Origin: UBA940 sp964464465
GTDB taxonomy: Bacteria; Bacteroidota; Bacteroidia; Bacteroidales; Rikenellaceae
Assembly: GCA_964464465.1 (NCBI GenBank)
Contig: CAYXGF010000004.1
Span: 5,344 to 69,343, forward strand
Length of the DNA: 64,000 nt
Reading direction: 5' to 3'
This document shows, one piece after another, positions 23,506-32,441 of this stretch. Positions within the stretch are counted from its first letter, which is position 1. Each line of letters begins with the position of its first letter. The notes below the pieces were generated by a model. The model saw only the letters and a list, made by a program, of their open reading frames with translations. It did no database searches and was not told the origin of the DNA. The translations under genes and the position numbers were made by a program.

Positions 23506-24594
23506 ATGAAAAAATTTTTGACATTAATCATTCTTGCCGCTTCGGTAATTAGTTGTACCGAAAATGCCACGGAATCGGAACCAAGGCCCAACAATTCATT
23601 GAATCTGTCAGTCGGGGCATTGCAGGCAGAAAAAGACGGAGGTGAATTCAAGGTTACCGTAACCGCCGATTGCGACTGGCAGGCTATATGCACTGCCGAT
23701 TGGGTGACACTCTCGCCACAGGCCGGCACAGCAGGAGAAAGCACGCTCACCGTAACTGTCGCCGGAAACACTGAGACAGAAACGAGATCTGCGAAAATCA
23801 CAGTATTGAACGATAATGACGTATCGCAGAGTATAACAATCAAGCAGGACGGCAAAACGGACACAGATACAGACACAGAAGACATAATAAATATACCCGA
23901 CAAGACTTTCCATAGATATCTGGTCAAACATTTCGATACGGATGGCGACGGCCGGATTTCGAAAGCCGAGGCTCGGGCTGTAAAAGGAATATATTGTTCT
24001 TTTGACGATATATCGTCGCTTGAAGGCATAGAATATTTTACCGAATTGGATACCCTCAAATGCGGGAACAACCAACTCTCAACACTCGACATCAGCAAAT
24101 GCACTCAGCTAAAAAGCCTCGATTGCTACTCAAACCAACTCACAACACTCGATGTCAGCAATTGCACACAACTGAAAAATCTCACTTGCGGATACAATCA
24201 ACTCTCCACGCTCGACGTCAGCAATTGCCCCGAATTGAAAATACTCTATTGCATCTCAAACCGACTCTCCACGCTCGACATAAGCAACTGCTCAGCCATG
24301 CTGATAAGCCTCAATTGCAGTTTAAACCAACTCACCACGCTTGACGTCAGCAATTGCACGCATCTGGTAGATTTCGATTGCTACTCAAACCGACTCTCCA
24401 CGCTCGACGTCAGCAACTGTCCTCTTACTAAGTCGTCTATTCTATACAGTGATAATTATTATCAAACGAAGACCGAAAACGGATACCTCCCGTTGACATT
24501 GCAAGTAAACAAAACGCAGTACGAGCAAATCGTATCGAACAGTTATTTCTATAACGGTTTTAAGGATTGCAACATCACGATAGTTGAAAAGTAG
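23506..24594 (+). CDS. BACON / EF-hand / leucine-rich-repeat lipoprotein
   Basis: This encodes 362 residues. The lipoprotein signal ends at Cys17 (VISC). One BACON domain follows (about 30-114, WQAICTADWVTLSPQAG). A Thr/Asp linker (KTDTDTDTED) leads to a single EF-hand-like loop DTDGDGRISKAE (144-155). Residues 179-305 hold six Cys-containing repeats of 21-22 residues of the form LSTLDVSNCTQLKSLDCYSNQ, and a 55-residue cap ends the protein. The shape suggests a surface ligand-binding protein with a calcium-dependent hinge; the ligand is unknown. The gene is AT-richer than its flanks and its repeats are near-identical at DNA level, suggesting recent expansion. Confidence 0.88.
   Translation: MKKFLTLIILAASVISCTENATESEPRPNNSLNLSVGALQAEKDGGEFKVTVTADCDWQAICTADWVTLSPQAGTAGESTLTVTVAGNTETETRSAKITVLNDNDVSQSITIKQDGKTDTDTDTEDIINIPDKTFHRYLVKHFDTDGDGRISKAEARAVKGIYCSFDDISSLEGIEYFTELDTLKCGNNQLSTLDISKCTQLKSLDCYSNQLTTLDVSNCTQLKNLTCGYNQLSTLDVSNCPELKILYCISNRLSTLDISNCSAMLISLNCSLNQLTTLDVSNCTHLVDFDCYSNRLSTLDVSNCPLTKSSILYSDNYYQTKTENGYLPLTLQVNKTQYEQIVSNSYFYNGFKDCNITIVEK
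24072..24396 (+). repeat. Tandem 63-base repeats encoding the LRR array
   Basis: The element CCAACTC/CCGACTC recurs at 24072, 24135, 24198, 24261, 24327 and 24390, giving spacings of 63, 63, 63, 66 and 63 bases. This keeps the reading frame and corresponds to 21-residue repeats with one 22-residue unit. Confidence 0.85.
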
Positions 24595-24610
24595 CGGGCC
24601 GTACGGGTCA

Positions 24611-24650
24611 AAAAGATACAGGCTCCCGAATCCGGAAGCCTGTATCTTTT
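24611..24650. terminator. Convergent terminator
   Basis: The stem AAAAGATACAGGCT / AGCCTGTATCTTTT serves the LRR lipoprotein gene (+) and the M13 peptidase gene (-), with A- and T-rich outer arms. Confidence 0.9.
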
Positions 24651-24665
24651 TGCTTTATAATCCTG

Positions 24666-26681
24666 TTACCAAATAACCACGCGCCGGTCGGCAGGCAGGA
24701 ACATGGCGCCGTCGGTAATGCCGAATGCGTCGTAGAACGTATCCAGATTACGCAGCGTGGCGTTCACGCGCCACTCGCCCAGCGAGTGCGGATCTATCTT
24801 GGTAAGACGGGCAATCTCCTCGTCGCGTATGTTCTGCGCCCAGATGGTCGCATATGACAGGTAGAAACGCTGTGCGGCGGTAAAGCCGTCTATCGTAGCC
24901 GGCTCTGTGCCGCTCTGAGCATTCTTCATGGCCGTATAAGCCACACGAAGCCCGCCCTGGTCGGCGATATTCTCGCCCAGCGTAAGTTCTCCGTTGGCAT
25001 GCACGCCCGGCAGAACCTCTATGGCATCGAACTGCGACACCAGCGTGCGCGTCTTGGCTCCGAACGCCTCGGCATCCTCTCCGGTCCACCAGTCGGCCAG
25101 ATTGCCGTCCTTGTCGAACTGGCGGCCCTGGTCGTCGAATCCGTGCGTCATCTCGTGGCCGATAACAACGCCTATGGCGCCGTAGTTAACGGCATCGTCG
25201 GCGTCTGGATTGAAGAACGGCGGTTGAAGTATGGCGGCAGGGAAGCAAATCTCATTGGTGGTAGGATTGTAGTAGGCATTGACCGTCTGCGGGCTCATGT
25301 ACCACTTGTCCCTGTCTACCGGCTTGCCGACCTGAGACAGTTCATCGGCCGACTGCCACGCGGTAGCGCGTTTGATATTCTCCCAGTATGAGAGCGACGG
25401 GTCGATTTCAAGCGACGAGTAGTCTTTCCACTTGTCGGGATAACCGATTTTGACATGGAACGCGGCAAGTTTCTCCAACGCCTTGGCCTTGGTCCGGCCG
25501 CTCATCCAGTCCAGGGCCTCGATATGCTGCCCCAGAGCCTGTTGCAGGCCGGCGACAAGATTCTCCATCTTGGCCTTGCTGCTGGCAGGGAAATACTTCT
25601 CGACATACATCTGACCTACGGCCTCCGAAAGTATCGAGTTGGGGACGCCCAGCGCACGTTTCCAGCGCGGACGCTGCTCCTGCTGTCCGGAGAGCGTCTT
25701 GCCGTAGAACTCCCAGCGCGCCTTCGAGAAATCGTCGCTAAGATAAGGCGCGGCGCTGCTCAGGAGATTGAACGTAAGATAATATTTCATGTCGCTGTCC
25801 GGCGATTCCGCGAGAACCCTGTTCACAGCATCGAAAGCCGTGAGCTGACAAACATTGATACGGGACAGTGAATCGAGTCCCATACCGGCGAAATACGTAT
25901 CCCAGTCGAAAGCGCCGTAACGTTTTTTGAGTTCGTCGACACTCATGTCGTGGTAATTGGCATAGGGGTCGCGCAGCTCGACATTGGTGTACGATGCCTC
26001 GGCCAGCGCCGTCTCGATTTTCATCACGGCATCCACAGCGGCCGCAACCTGCCCCTCGTCATATCCGGCAAGAGTAAAAAGACGCGCCGCATACTCCCTG
26101 TACGCCTGACGTATGTTCTCGTTCTCTGCATCCAGATAGTAATCCCTGTCGCCCATGCCCGTTCCGCCCTGATGCAGATAGGCGATATTCACCGCGCTGT
26201 TCATCATGTCCGCATCCACGAAAAGCGAGAACAGAGGCGAGGCGGAATTGAGGTGCATGGATGCCACGAGTGCTGCAAGACCTTCACGGTCCGTCACATC
26301 GTCCACAGCCTTCAAATCCCCGCGCAGAGGTTCTATTCCCTGTGCTTCGAGTTTTGCGGAATCGAGGCCCATGGCATACAGGTCGCTGATTTTCTGTGCG
26401 ACGCTGCCCTTGCCGTTTTCGGCACCCGACAGTGCGGCGAACAGCTCCTTTATGCGGAATTCGTTGTCCTCGCGCAGGCGGTCGAATGCGCCGTAACGCG
26501 CAAATTCAGGTTTGAGAGGATTCTTGCGCTGCCACCCTCCGGTGACGTACCTGTAAAAATCCTGTTCGGGAGCCACCGACGTCTCGAAGTTGGAGACGTC
26601 GATAGCCGGAACCCTGTTTTCCTTATCTGTCGAGCCGCATGCCATAAGCGCGAGTGTTGCTATAATAAAAGTACGTTTCAT
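24666..26681 (-). CDS. M13-family metallopeptidase lipoprotein (neprilysin/PepO-like)
   Basis: This encodes 671 residues from ATG 26681, where a lipoprotein signal starts (MKRTFIIATLALMAC, Cys15); the longer frame runs back into pgk. The zinc site is complete: HEMTH within VIGHEMTHGFDDQG, the third ligand in ENIADQGG, and the family-typical substrate segment NAYYNPTTNEICFPAAILQPPFF. M13 enzymes cut peptides up to about 40 residues; in Bacteroidales they are exported and probably digest peptides in the periplasm or at the surface. It lies 19 bases downstream of pgk and is probably on the same transcript. Confidence 0.93.
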   Translation of the reverse strand: MKRTFIIATLALMACGSTDKENRVPAIDVSNFETSVAPEQDFYRYVTGGWQRKNPLKPEFARYGAFDRLREDNEFRIKELFAALSGAENGKGSVAQKISDLYAMGLDSAKLEAQGIEPLRGDLKAVDDVTDREGLAALVASMHLNSASPLFSLFVDADMMNSAVNIAYLHQGGTGMGDRDYYLDAENENIRQAYREYAARLFTLAGYDEGQVAAAVDAVMKIETALAEASYTNVELRDPYANYHDMSVDELKKRYGAFDWDTYFAGMGLDSLSRINVCQLTAFDAVNRVLAESPDSDMKYYLTFNLLSSAAPYLSDDFSKARWEFYGKTLSGQQEQRPRWKRALGVPNSILSEAVGQMYVEKYFPASSKAKMENLVAGLQQALGQHIEALDWMSGRTKAKALEKLAAFHVKIGYPDKWKDYSSLEIDPSLSYWENIKRATAWQSADELSQVGKPVDRDKWYMSPQTVNAYYNPTTNEICFPAAILQPPFFNPDADDAVNYGAIGVVIGHEMTHGFDDQGRQFDKDGNLADWWTGEDAEAFGAKTRTLVSQFDAIEVLPGVHANGELTLGENIADQGGLRVAYTAMKNAQSGTEPATIDGFTAAQRFYLSYATIWAQNIRDEEIARLTKIDPHSLGEWRVNATLRNLDTFYDAFGITDGAMFLPADRRVVIW

Positions 26682-26700
26682 GACTCCGAAACGGTCCTGA

Positions 26701-27960
26701 CTATCCGCGGATAGCCTTGACACCCGGAAGTTCCTTGCCTTCCATGTATTCAAGAAGCGCGCCACCGCCGGTCGAAACATAGCTTACCTTGTCGGCCATG
26801 CCGAATTTGTTGATGCAGGCAACCGAGTCGCCGCCGCCGATAAGCGAGTATGCGCCCTTCGAGGTAGCCTCGACGATAGCCTCTGCAACGGCCTTGGAAC
26901 CGGTCGAGAACTTGTCTATCTCGAACACGCCGACAGGACCGTTCCACAGAATCGTCTTGCAGCCCAGAATATGCTCGCGGAAAGCCGCCTTGCCCTGCTC
27001 GGAGATGTCGACACCCTCCCATCCTTCGGGTATCTCCCTTACGGACGCGGACTGTGTGTTGGCGTTCTGCGAGAAATCGTCGGCAACAAGCGCATCGGGC
27101 GAAGTGACTATCTTTATACCCTTCTCCTGCGCCTTTTTCAATATTTCCAGAGCCACGGGGAACATGTCGGGCTCGCAGATGCTCTTGCCCACATGGCCGC
27201 CCTGGGCAGCCGAGAATGTATATGTCATGCCGCCGCCGATGATGATGCTGTCGACCTTCTCCATGAGCTTCTCGATGATGGTAATCTTGGTCGACACTTT
27301 CGAACCGCCGATAATGGCGCAGAAAGGTCTCTGCGGATTCTGCATGATGCCGTCGATGGCTTTAAGCTCGTTCTCCATGACGTAACCGAACATCTTGTCC
27401 TCGGGGAAATACTCGGCGATAAGGGCGGTAGAGGCGTGTGCACGGTGGGCGGTTCCGAATGCGTCGTTGATGTAGCAGTCGGCATACGAGGCAAGTTTCT
27501 TTACGAACTCTTTCTGCGAAGCCTTGACCTGTTTCTTGGCCTCGGCCTTCTGCTCGTCGGTGGCATCCTCGGCAAGTCCGCGCGGTTTGCCCTCCTCCTC
27601 GGCATAGAAACGGAGGTTTTCGAGAAGCATCACCTCTCCCGGTTTGAGAGCGGCAGCCATCTGAGCGGCTTTCTCGCCCATGCAGTCGCCGGCGAACATC
27701 ACCTCCACACCCAGACGGGCCTCGATAGCTCCGATGATGTGCGACAGAGAGTATTTCTCATCGTTGTTCTTCTTGGGACGTCCCAGGTGAGACATGAGAA
27801 TCACCGAACCGCCGCCGGCCAGAACTTTCTTTATCGTAGGTATCGCAGCACGGATACGGGTGTCGTCTGTCACTTCGAACTTGTCGTTCAGAGGCACGTT
27901 AAAATCAACGCGGATAATGGCACGTTTACCATTAAAATCGTAAGTATCAATCGAATTCAT
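26701..27960 (-). CDS. pgk: Phosphoglycerate kinase
   Basis: This 419-residue protein is a glycolytic enzyme making ATP and 3-phosphoglycerate from 1,3-bisphosphoglycerate in the cytoplasm. Family landmarks are present: RVDFNVPLND (substrate binding), SHLGRPK, GDCMGEKA, the nucleotide-binding FCAIIGGSKVSTKI, and the C-terminal GGGDSVACINKFGMADKVSYVSTGGGA hinge. It begins MNSIDTYDFNGKRAIIRVDFN, so the start is firm. The M13 peptidase gene follows in the same direction. Confidence 0.97.
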   Translation of the reverse strand: MNSIDTYDFNGKRAIIRVDFNVPLNDKFEVTDDTRIRAAIPTIKKVLAGGGSVILMSHLGRPKKNNDEKYSLSHIIGAIEARLGVEVMFAGDCMGEKAAQMAAALKPGEVMLLENLRFYAEEEGKPRGLAEDATDEQKAEAKKQVKASQKEFVKKLASYADCYINDAFGTAHRAHASTALIAEYFPEDKMFGYVMENELKAIDGIMQNPQRPFCAIIGGSKVSTKITIIEKLMEKVDSIIIGGGMTYTFSAAQGGHVGKSICEPDMFPVALEILKKAQEKGIKIVTSPDALVADDFSQNANTQSASVREIPEGWEGVDISEQGKAAFREHILGCKTILWNGPVGVFEIDKFSTGSKAVAEAIVEATSKGAYSLIGGGDSVACINKFGMADKVSYVSTGGGALLEYMEGKELPGVKAIRG

Positions 27961-28310
27961 AGTTAAAAATATTTTGAAAAAAACTTATAATCTCTATTGT
28001 CGGGAGTGCAAGGTACAAAAAACGGCGCAAAATGAAAAATTTAGACAACGGCATGCAACTTTGCACCAAATCCTTAGCCTTATACTTGCCGGACATTGAC
28101 ATTCAGTTTCAAACTGTCCAAAAGGCAGGTTGTCGCCATGTGGGTCGCAGTCGGCATCAAGAGCGACAGAGAGCCTCATTTGCAGTTATGCCGCGGGCCG
28201 GAGCCCCGCCCCGCGAAGACCCTCGGCCGTATGCGGATACCTTCCGTCAACAGATTCCACGGCAGCACACCGTTGCGGCGTATCTGACGATGCCTCCGTA
28301 CGACGCGCCG
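27961..28310. other. Gap between pgk and dxs, no convincing gene
   Basis: This 350-base stretch lies upstream of pgk and downstream of dxs, both on the minus strand. Near pgk it holds a probable promoter: minus-strand TACCTTGC (complement of 28008-28015, one base off consensus) preceded by TTTTTTG. The remaining 270 bases contain only short open frames of about 60 codons with no family resemblance or start context, and no terminator hairpin for dxs that I can see. Confidence 0.5.
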
Positions 28311-30194
28311 CTACTGCATTATGGCAGCCAGAATACCATCAACATCGTAACCGCATTCGGCCATCAGTTCGGAGACTGTGCCGTGTTCGACGAACCGGTC
28401 GCCTATTCCGAGTCTCGTTACCCGGCAGCCGTATCCGCGCTCCATCATGAAGTCGCACACCGCACTGCCCACGCCTCCGCGCACCGCGCCGTCCTCCACC
28501 GTCACCACACGCGCAAACCTGCGGCCTATGCTGTCGAGCAGCTGCTCGTCGAGCGGCTTGACGAAACGCAAGTCGTAGTGCGCCGCATTCACGCCCTGCC
28601 GCACGGCCCGCTCCACGGCCTGAGCCGCGACATTGCCCACAGCACCTATCGACAGGACGGCCGTACCCTCGCCTGCGCGCAACTCCCTGCCGCGGCCTAT
28701 CGGAACGGACTCGAACTCCCTGCCGCGCCACGGTGCGCCCGCCCCGCGGCCCCTGGGGTAACGTATCACGAACGGACATCCGGCCCGAGACGCCGTATAC
28801 ATCATGTTTCGCAGTTCCACCTCGTCCATAGGGGCGGCCACGACAAGATTCGGGATGCAGCCGAAGTAGGCCATGTCGAAAGCGCCGTGATGCGTGGCGC
28901 CGTCTTCGCCTACCAGGCCGCCGCGGTCCAGACACATCACCACGCCCAGATTCTGCAACGCCACATCGTGAATGACATTGTCGAAAGCGCGCTGCATGAA
29001 CGTCGAATATATGTTGCAGAACGGCACCATGCCCTCAGCGGCCAGACCGGCCGAGAAGGTCACGGCGTGTCCCTCGGCTATGCCCACATCGAAACACCGC
29101 TCCGGCATACGCTCCATCATCATCGAGAGAGAACATCCGGACGGCATGGCGGGCGTTATGCCGACGATGCGCGGGTCGCGCTCCGCAAGCTCTATTATCG
29201 TCTGTCCGAACACATCCTGATACTTTGCCGGAGCCGTCCGGTCGCAGCCGCCGAGCAGCTCGCCCGTATCCGGATTGTAACGTCCCGGGGCGTGCCACAG
29301 CGCCTGCTCCTTCTCGGCCGGAGCATACCCCTTGCCCTTCACCGTCATGGCATGCAGCAGCTTCGGTCCCGGAATCTCCTTCAAATCGCGGAACACCTTG
29401 ACAAGACTCACCACATCGTTGCCGTCCACCGGCCCGAAATAGCGGAACCCGAAACTCTCGAACAGGTTGCTCTGCTGCAAAAGGCCGTGCTTGACGGCAT
29501 TGCCGGCCTTGCGCAGAAAACGGTACACGGCCGAACCGGGAGGGAAGGCGTTCCACAGCCGGGTTTTCATCCTGTTATAGCGGCGCGAGGTGGTTATGCT
29601 CAGCAGATACTCTTTAAGAGCCCCCACGCTCTTGTCGATAGCCATTCTGTTATCGTTCAGTATGACAAGCAGGTTGCTCTTGGCCACACCGGCGTTGTTC
29701 AGTCCTTCGAAAGCCAGGCCTCCGGTCATCGCCCCGTCGCCTATTATCGCCACCACATTCCGGGCCACACCCTGCAACTTATCGGCCTCGGCCATACCCA
29801 GCGCCGCCGATATGGACACGGAGGCATGTCCGCCGACGAATGCGTCGCAAGGGCTCTCGCTGCGCCTGGGGAAACCGCCTATGCCGCCCTTTCTGCGCAG
29901 CGAGGCGAAACTGTCTCGGCGGCCGGTTATTATTTTGTGCGCATAGGCCTGATGCCCGACATCCCAGACAAGCCTGTCGTCGGGAGTATCGAACACGTAG
30001 TGCAGGGCCACGGCAATCTCCACGGCTCCCAGACTCGCCCCGAGATGCCCGGAGTTGTCGGCCAGCGAACGCACGATGAAATCCCGCACCTCGGCACAGT
30101 ACTCGGGCAGCTGCCCGAGAGTGAGTTTTTTCAAATCCGAGGGACTATTCACCTCATTCAGAAAACGATATTGCGTACACGCCATTGCATTCAT
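28311..30194 (-). CDS. dxs: 1-Deoxy-D-xylulose-5-phosphate synthase
   Basis: This encodes 627 residues. Dxs condenses pyruvate and glyceraldehyde 3-phosphate, with thiamine diphosphate, in the first step of the MEP isoprenoid pathway. The TPP/metal motif GDGAMTGG...LNN, the early substrate residues in DVGHQAYAHKIITGRR, and the second-half DVGIAEGHAVTFSAGLA and YSTFMQRAFDNVIHDVALQ segments are all present. Start is ATG 30194; ATG 30185 (MACTQYRF) is an alternative nine bases in. It is transcribed alone and divergently from an OmpA-family gene. Confidence 0.95.
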   Translation of the reverse strand: MNAMACTQYRFLNEVNSPSDLKKLTLGQLPEYCAEVRDFIVRSLADNSGHLGASLGAVEIAVALHYVFDTPDDRLVWDVGHQAYAHKIITGRRDSFASLRRKGGIGGFPRRSESPCDAFVGGHASVSISAALGMAEADKLQGVARNVVAIIGDGAMTGGLAFEGLNNAGVAKSNLLVILNDNRMAIDKSVGALKEYLLSITTSRRYNRMKTRLWNAFPPGSAVYRFLRKAGNAVKHGLLQQSNLFESFGFRYFGPVDGNDVVSLVKVFRDLKEIPGPKLLHAMTVKGKGYAPAEKEQALWHAPGRYNPDTGELLGGCDRTAPAKYQDVFGQTIIELAERDPRIVGITPAMPSGCSLSMMMERMPERCFDVGIAEGHAVTFSAGLAAEGMVPFCNIYSTFMQRAFDNVIHDVALQNLGVVMCLDRGGLVGEDGATHHGAFDMAYFGCIPNLVVAAPMDEVELRNMMYTASRAGCPFVIRYPRGRGAGAPWRGREFESVPIGRGRELRAGEGTAVLSIGAVGNVAAQAVERAVRQGVNAAHYDLRFVKPLDEQLLDSIGRRFARVVTVEDGAVRGGVGSAVCDFMMERGYGCRVTRLGIGDRFVEHGTVSELMAECGYDVDGILAAIMQ

Positions 30195-30210
30195 ATTTTT
30201 GACCGACAGC

Positions 30211-30218
30211 CAAAGATA
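30211..30218 (-). promoter_or_regulatory. dxs promoter -7 element
   Basis: The minus strand reads TATCTTTG here, 17-24 bases before the dxs start. No good -33 motif is seen. Confidence 0.5.
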
Positions 30219-30227
30219 GACAAATTA

Positions 30228-30259
30228 TTGCTTAATTCGCAGAAAAATCAGTATCTTCG
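30228..30259 (+). promoter_or_regulatory. Promoter of the OmpA-family gene
   Basis: TTG (30228-30230), 21 bases, then TATCTTCG (30252-30259, one base off TAnnTTTG) lie 24 bases before the start codon. Confidence 0.5.
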
Positions 30260-30282
30260 CCTTCGATAAGAATGCAGAAACC

Positions 30283-31140
30283 ATGAACACAGGACATAAA
30301 CTACTGACGGCTTGCGTATTGTGCATATGCTGCGCATCATGCGTACCGACCCGCAAATACGACTCCATGCGCGCGCAGGTGATGCGCTACGAAACCGAGA
30401 CACAGCGCAACTACCAGCGCATAGCCGCGCTCGAATCCCGCTGCGACAGCCTCGGGAACCTCACCGAAAGACTTACCGACGACACCACGTCGCTCTCTTC
30501 GCAGCTGCGCCAAATGCACAGCCGCTACGAGAAACTGCTCTCCGACGGTTCGGCCGAAGCGGCGCGCATGCTCCGCCAGTTGGAACAGAGCCAGCAGGAA
30601 CTGCGCCAGAGGTCGCAGCGTGTCGACGAACTCGAAGAGATGCTCCGCGCCCGCGAACAGAGCATCGAGGCGCTGCGCAGCAAAGTCGCCGACGCACTCC
30701 TCGGATTCGAGGGCAAGGGACTGACCATCTCCACCCGCGACGGCAACGTGTACGTGTCGATGGAGGACAAACTGCTGTTCCGTTCCGGAAGTTTCGAGAT
30801 TGACCCCCAGGGCGCCCGCGCAGTGAGCGACCTCGCCGAGGTGCTGGCATCCAACACTGACATCAACGTGATGGTCGAGGGCCACACCGACGATGTTCCT
30901 TACAGGGGTCAGGGACAGCTCAAAGACAATCTCGACCTGAGCGCCAAACGCGCCACCACGGTCGTCCGGCTGCTCTTGGAGAACAAGGGTATCGACCCGG
31001 TCCGCATCATAGCCTCCGGACGCGGCGAATCGCTGCCGATAGCCGAGGGCAAGACCGAGCAGGCCAGAGCCCGCAACCGCCGCACGGAGATTATTCTCAC
31101 TCCCAAGATGGAGGAACTTTACAGACTGATAAACAACTAA
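30283..31140 (+). CDS. OmpA-family coiled-coil lipoprotein
   Basis: This encodes 285 residues. The signal ends in CASC (Cys20), a somewhat unusual lipobox. Residues 30-130 are predicted coiled coil with many Glu/Arg/Gln heptads (LEQSQQELRQRSQRVDELEEML). Residues 165-280 are an OmpA-like peptidoglycan-binding domain with VMVEGHTDDVPYRG, LSAKRATTVVRLL and ARNRRTEIIL. The protein would tether a membrane to the cell wall, as related Bacteroidales OmpA-type lipoproteins do. It starts a run with pyrH, a TlpA-like gene and frr; the link is probably only co-transcription. Confidence 0.88.
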   Translation: MNTGHKLLTACVLCICCASCVPTRKYDSMRAQVMRYETETQRNYQRIAALESRCDSLGNLTERLTDDTTSLSSQLRQMHSRYEKLLSDGSAEAARMLRQLEQSQQELRQRSQRVDELEEMLRAREQSIEALRSKVADALLGFEGKGLTISTRDGNVYVSMEDKLLFRSGSFEIDPQGARAVSDLAEVLASNTDINVMVEGHTDDVPYRGQGQLKDNLDLSAKRATTVVRLLLENKGIDPVRIIASGRGESLPIAEGKTEQARARNRRTEIILTPKMEELYRLINN

Positions 31141-31156
31141 ACACTTGACACCGGCA

Positions 31157-31867
31157 ATGAAATACAAACGCATACTTCTCAAACTCAGCGGCGAATCCCT
31201 TCAAGGCAAACAGAGCTACGGACACAGCACCGAGGTGCTGGCATCCTACGCACGGCAAATCGGCCAGGCCGCACGCTCCGGAGTCCAGATAGGCATCGTA
31301 ATCGGAGGGGGCAACATCTTCCGCGGTCTGAGCGGACAAAACCGCGGATTCGACCGCGTCAAGGGCGACCAGATGGGAATGCTCGCCACGGTAATCAACT
31401 CGCTGGCGCTGCAATCGGCCCTGGAATCGGAAGGCGTAAAAACGAAGGTGCTGACGGCCATACGCATGGAGCCGATAGGCGAATACTTCTCCAAGGCGCG
31501 CGCGATAGAATATCTGCAGGCCGGCTATGTGGTAATCATAGGCGGAGGCACGTCCAATCCGTACTTCTCGACCGACACGGCATCCGCACTCAGGGGAATA
31601 GAAATCGAAGCCGACATAATGCTCAAAGGCACGCGCGTGGACGGCATCTACACGGCCGACCCGGAGAAAGACCCCGCAGCCGTGAAATTCGACACGATAA
31701 GTTTCGAGGAGGTATACAGCCGCGGACTCAGAATCATGGACCTCACGGCATTCACTCTGTGCAAGGAGAACCGTCTGCCGCTTCTGGTCTTCGACATGGA
31801 CACCGAAGGAAATTTGGCAAAGGTTTTGAACGGTGAGGAAATCGGAACGGTAGTCACCGTCGACTGA
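31157..31867 (+). CDS. pyrH: UMP kinase
   Basis: This encodes 236 residues from ATG 31157 (MKYKRILLKLSGESL), the conserved PyrH start; an in-frame TTG 12 bases upstream is not needed. The enzyme phosphorylates UMP to UDP as a hexamer. Seen motifs are LLKLSGESLQG, IVIGGGNIFRG, GDQMGMLATVINSLAL and GTSNPYFSTDTASALR, with the basic TRVDGIYTADPEKDP near the nucleotide site. frr lies two genes downstream, as in many bacteria, but here a thioredoxin-like gene is inserted between them. Confidence 0.96.
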   Translation: MKYKRILLKLSGESLQGKQSYGHSTEVLASYARQIGQAARSGVQIGIVIGGGNIFRGLSGQNRGFDRVKGDQMGMLATVINSLALQSALESEGVKTKVLTAIRMEPIGEYFSKARAIEYLQAGYVVIIGGGTSNPYFSTDTASALRGIEIEADIMLKGTRVDGIYTADPEKDPAAVKFDTISFEEVYSRGLRIMDLTAFTLCKENRLPLLVFDMDTEGNLAKVLNGEEIGTVVTVD

Positions 31868-31887
31868 CCGGGAAATTAACGAGAGAC

Positions 31888-32403
31888 ATGAAAAAATTCA
31901 TCCTTCTTCTGGCTTTGCTGAACCTTGTGCTGCGCGCTGCGGCGCAGGACCCGTACACCGAGTCCACACTCGTAAAAAGAGGCGACACCGTGCCGTCATT
32001 CTCGGTGATGACGCTGGACGGAGGCACGGTATCGTCGGAACAGCTCAGAGGCAAGGTGGTGCTTATAAACTTCTGGGCCACATGGTGTCCGTACTGCGTA
32101 CACGAACTGAATCACATTCAGAGAGGCGGCCTGGGAAACCTGATGACCGACAAGGATTTCGTGTTTCTGCCGATTTCGCGCGGCGAATCCAGACAGACAG
32201 TCGAGGCATTCGTCGGAAAACGGGCCTACACATTCGATGTAGCCATAGACCCCGACCAAAAGGTATGGAACAAATTCGCCTCGCGCGCCATTCCGCGCAA
32301 CTTCGTCATCGGCCGCGACGGCAAGGTTGTCTTTACCTCCGTGGGCTATTCGGAACAGGATTTCAAGCACGTCAAGGCCGCCATCGAGAAAGCGCTCGAA
32401 TAA
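31888..32403 (+). CDS. Exported TlpA-like thiol-disulfide oxidoreductase
   Basis: This encodes 171 residues. The first 20 are a signal peptide ending AAA-Q without lipobox, so the protein is probably soluble in the periplasm. The thioredoxin domain carries NFWATWCPYCVHELNH (CPYC active site) and the cis-Pro region ASRAIPRNFVIGRDG. CPYC differs from the CGPC of the longer DUF4369 protein at 11775 and is found in some reducing TlpA/ResA-like proteins. It is 20 bases after pyrH and 38 before frr. Confidence 0.87.
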   Translation: MKKFILLLALLNLVLRAAAQDPYTESTLVKRGDTVPSFSVMTLDGGTVSSEQLRGKVVLINFWATWCPYCVHELNHIQRGGLGNLMTDKDFVFLPISRGESRQTVEAFVGKRAYTFDVAIDPDQKVWNKFASRAIPRNFVIGRDGKVVFTSVGYSEQDFKHVKAAIEKALE

Positions 32404-32441
32404 AACGGAAAAAGTCAAACTGAATAAAACGAAAGAAATTT

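Noticed and set aside
24072..24396. CRISPR-like array because of regular 63-base spacing
   Set aside because: The repeats are in frame inside a gene, encode leucine-rich repeats, and have no unique spacers or cas genes.
27994..28287. Small open frames of about 60 codons between pgk and dxs
   Set aside because: They have no recognisable features, and one overlaps the probable pgk promoter.
28032..30269. Open frame of about 745 codons antisense to dxs
   Set aside because: It shows no motifs or start context and is fully explained by the dxs reading frame on the other strand.
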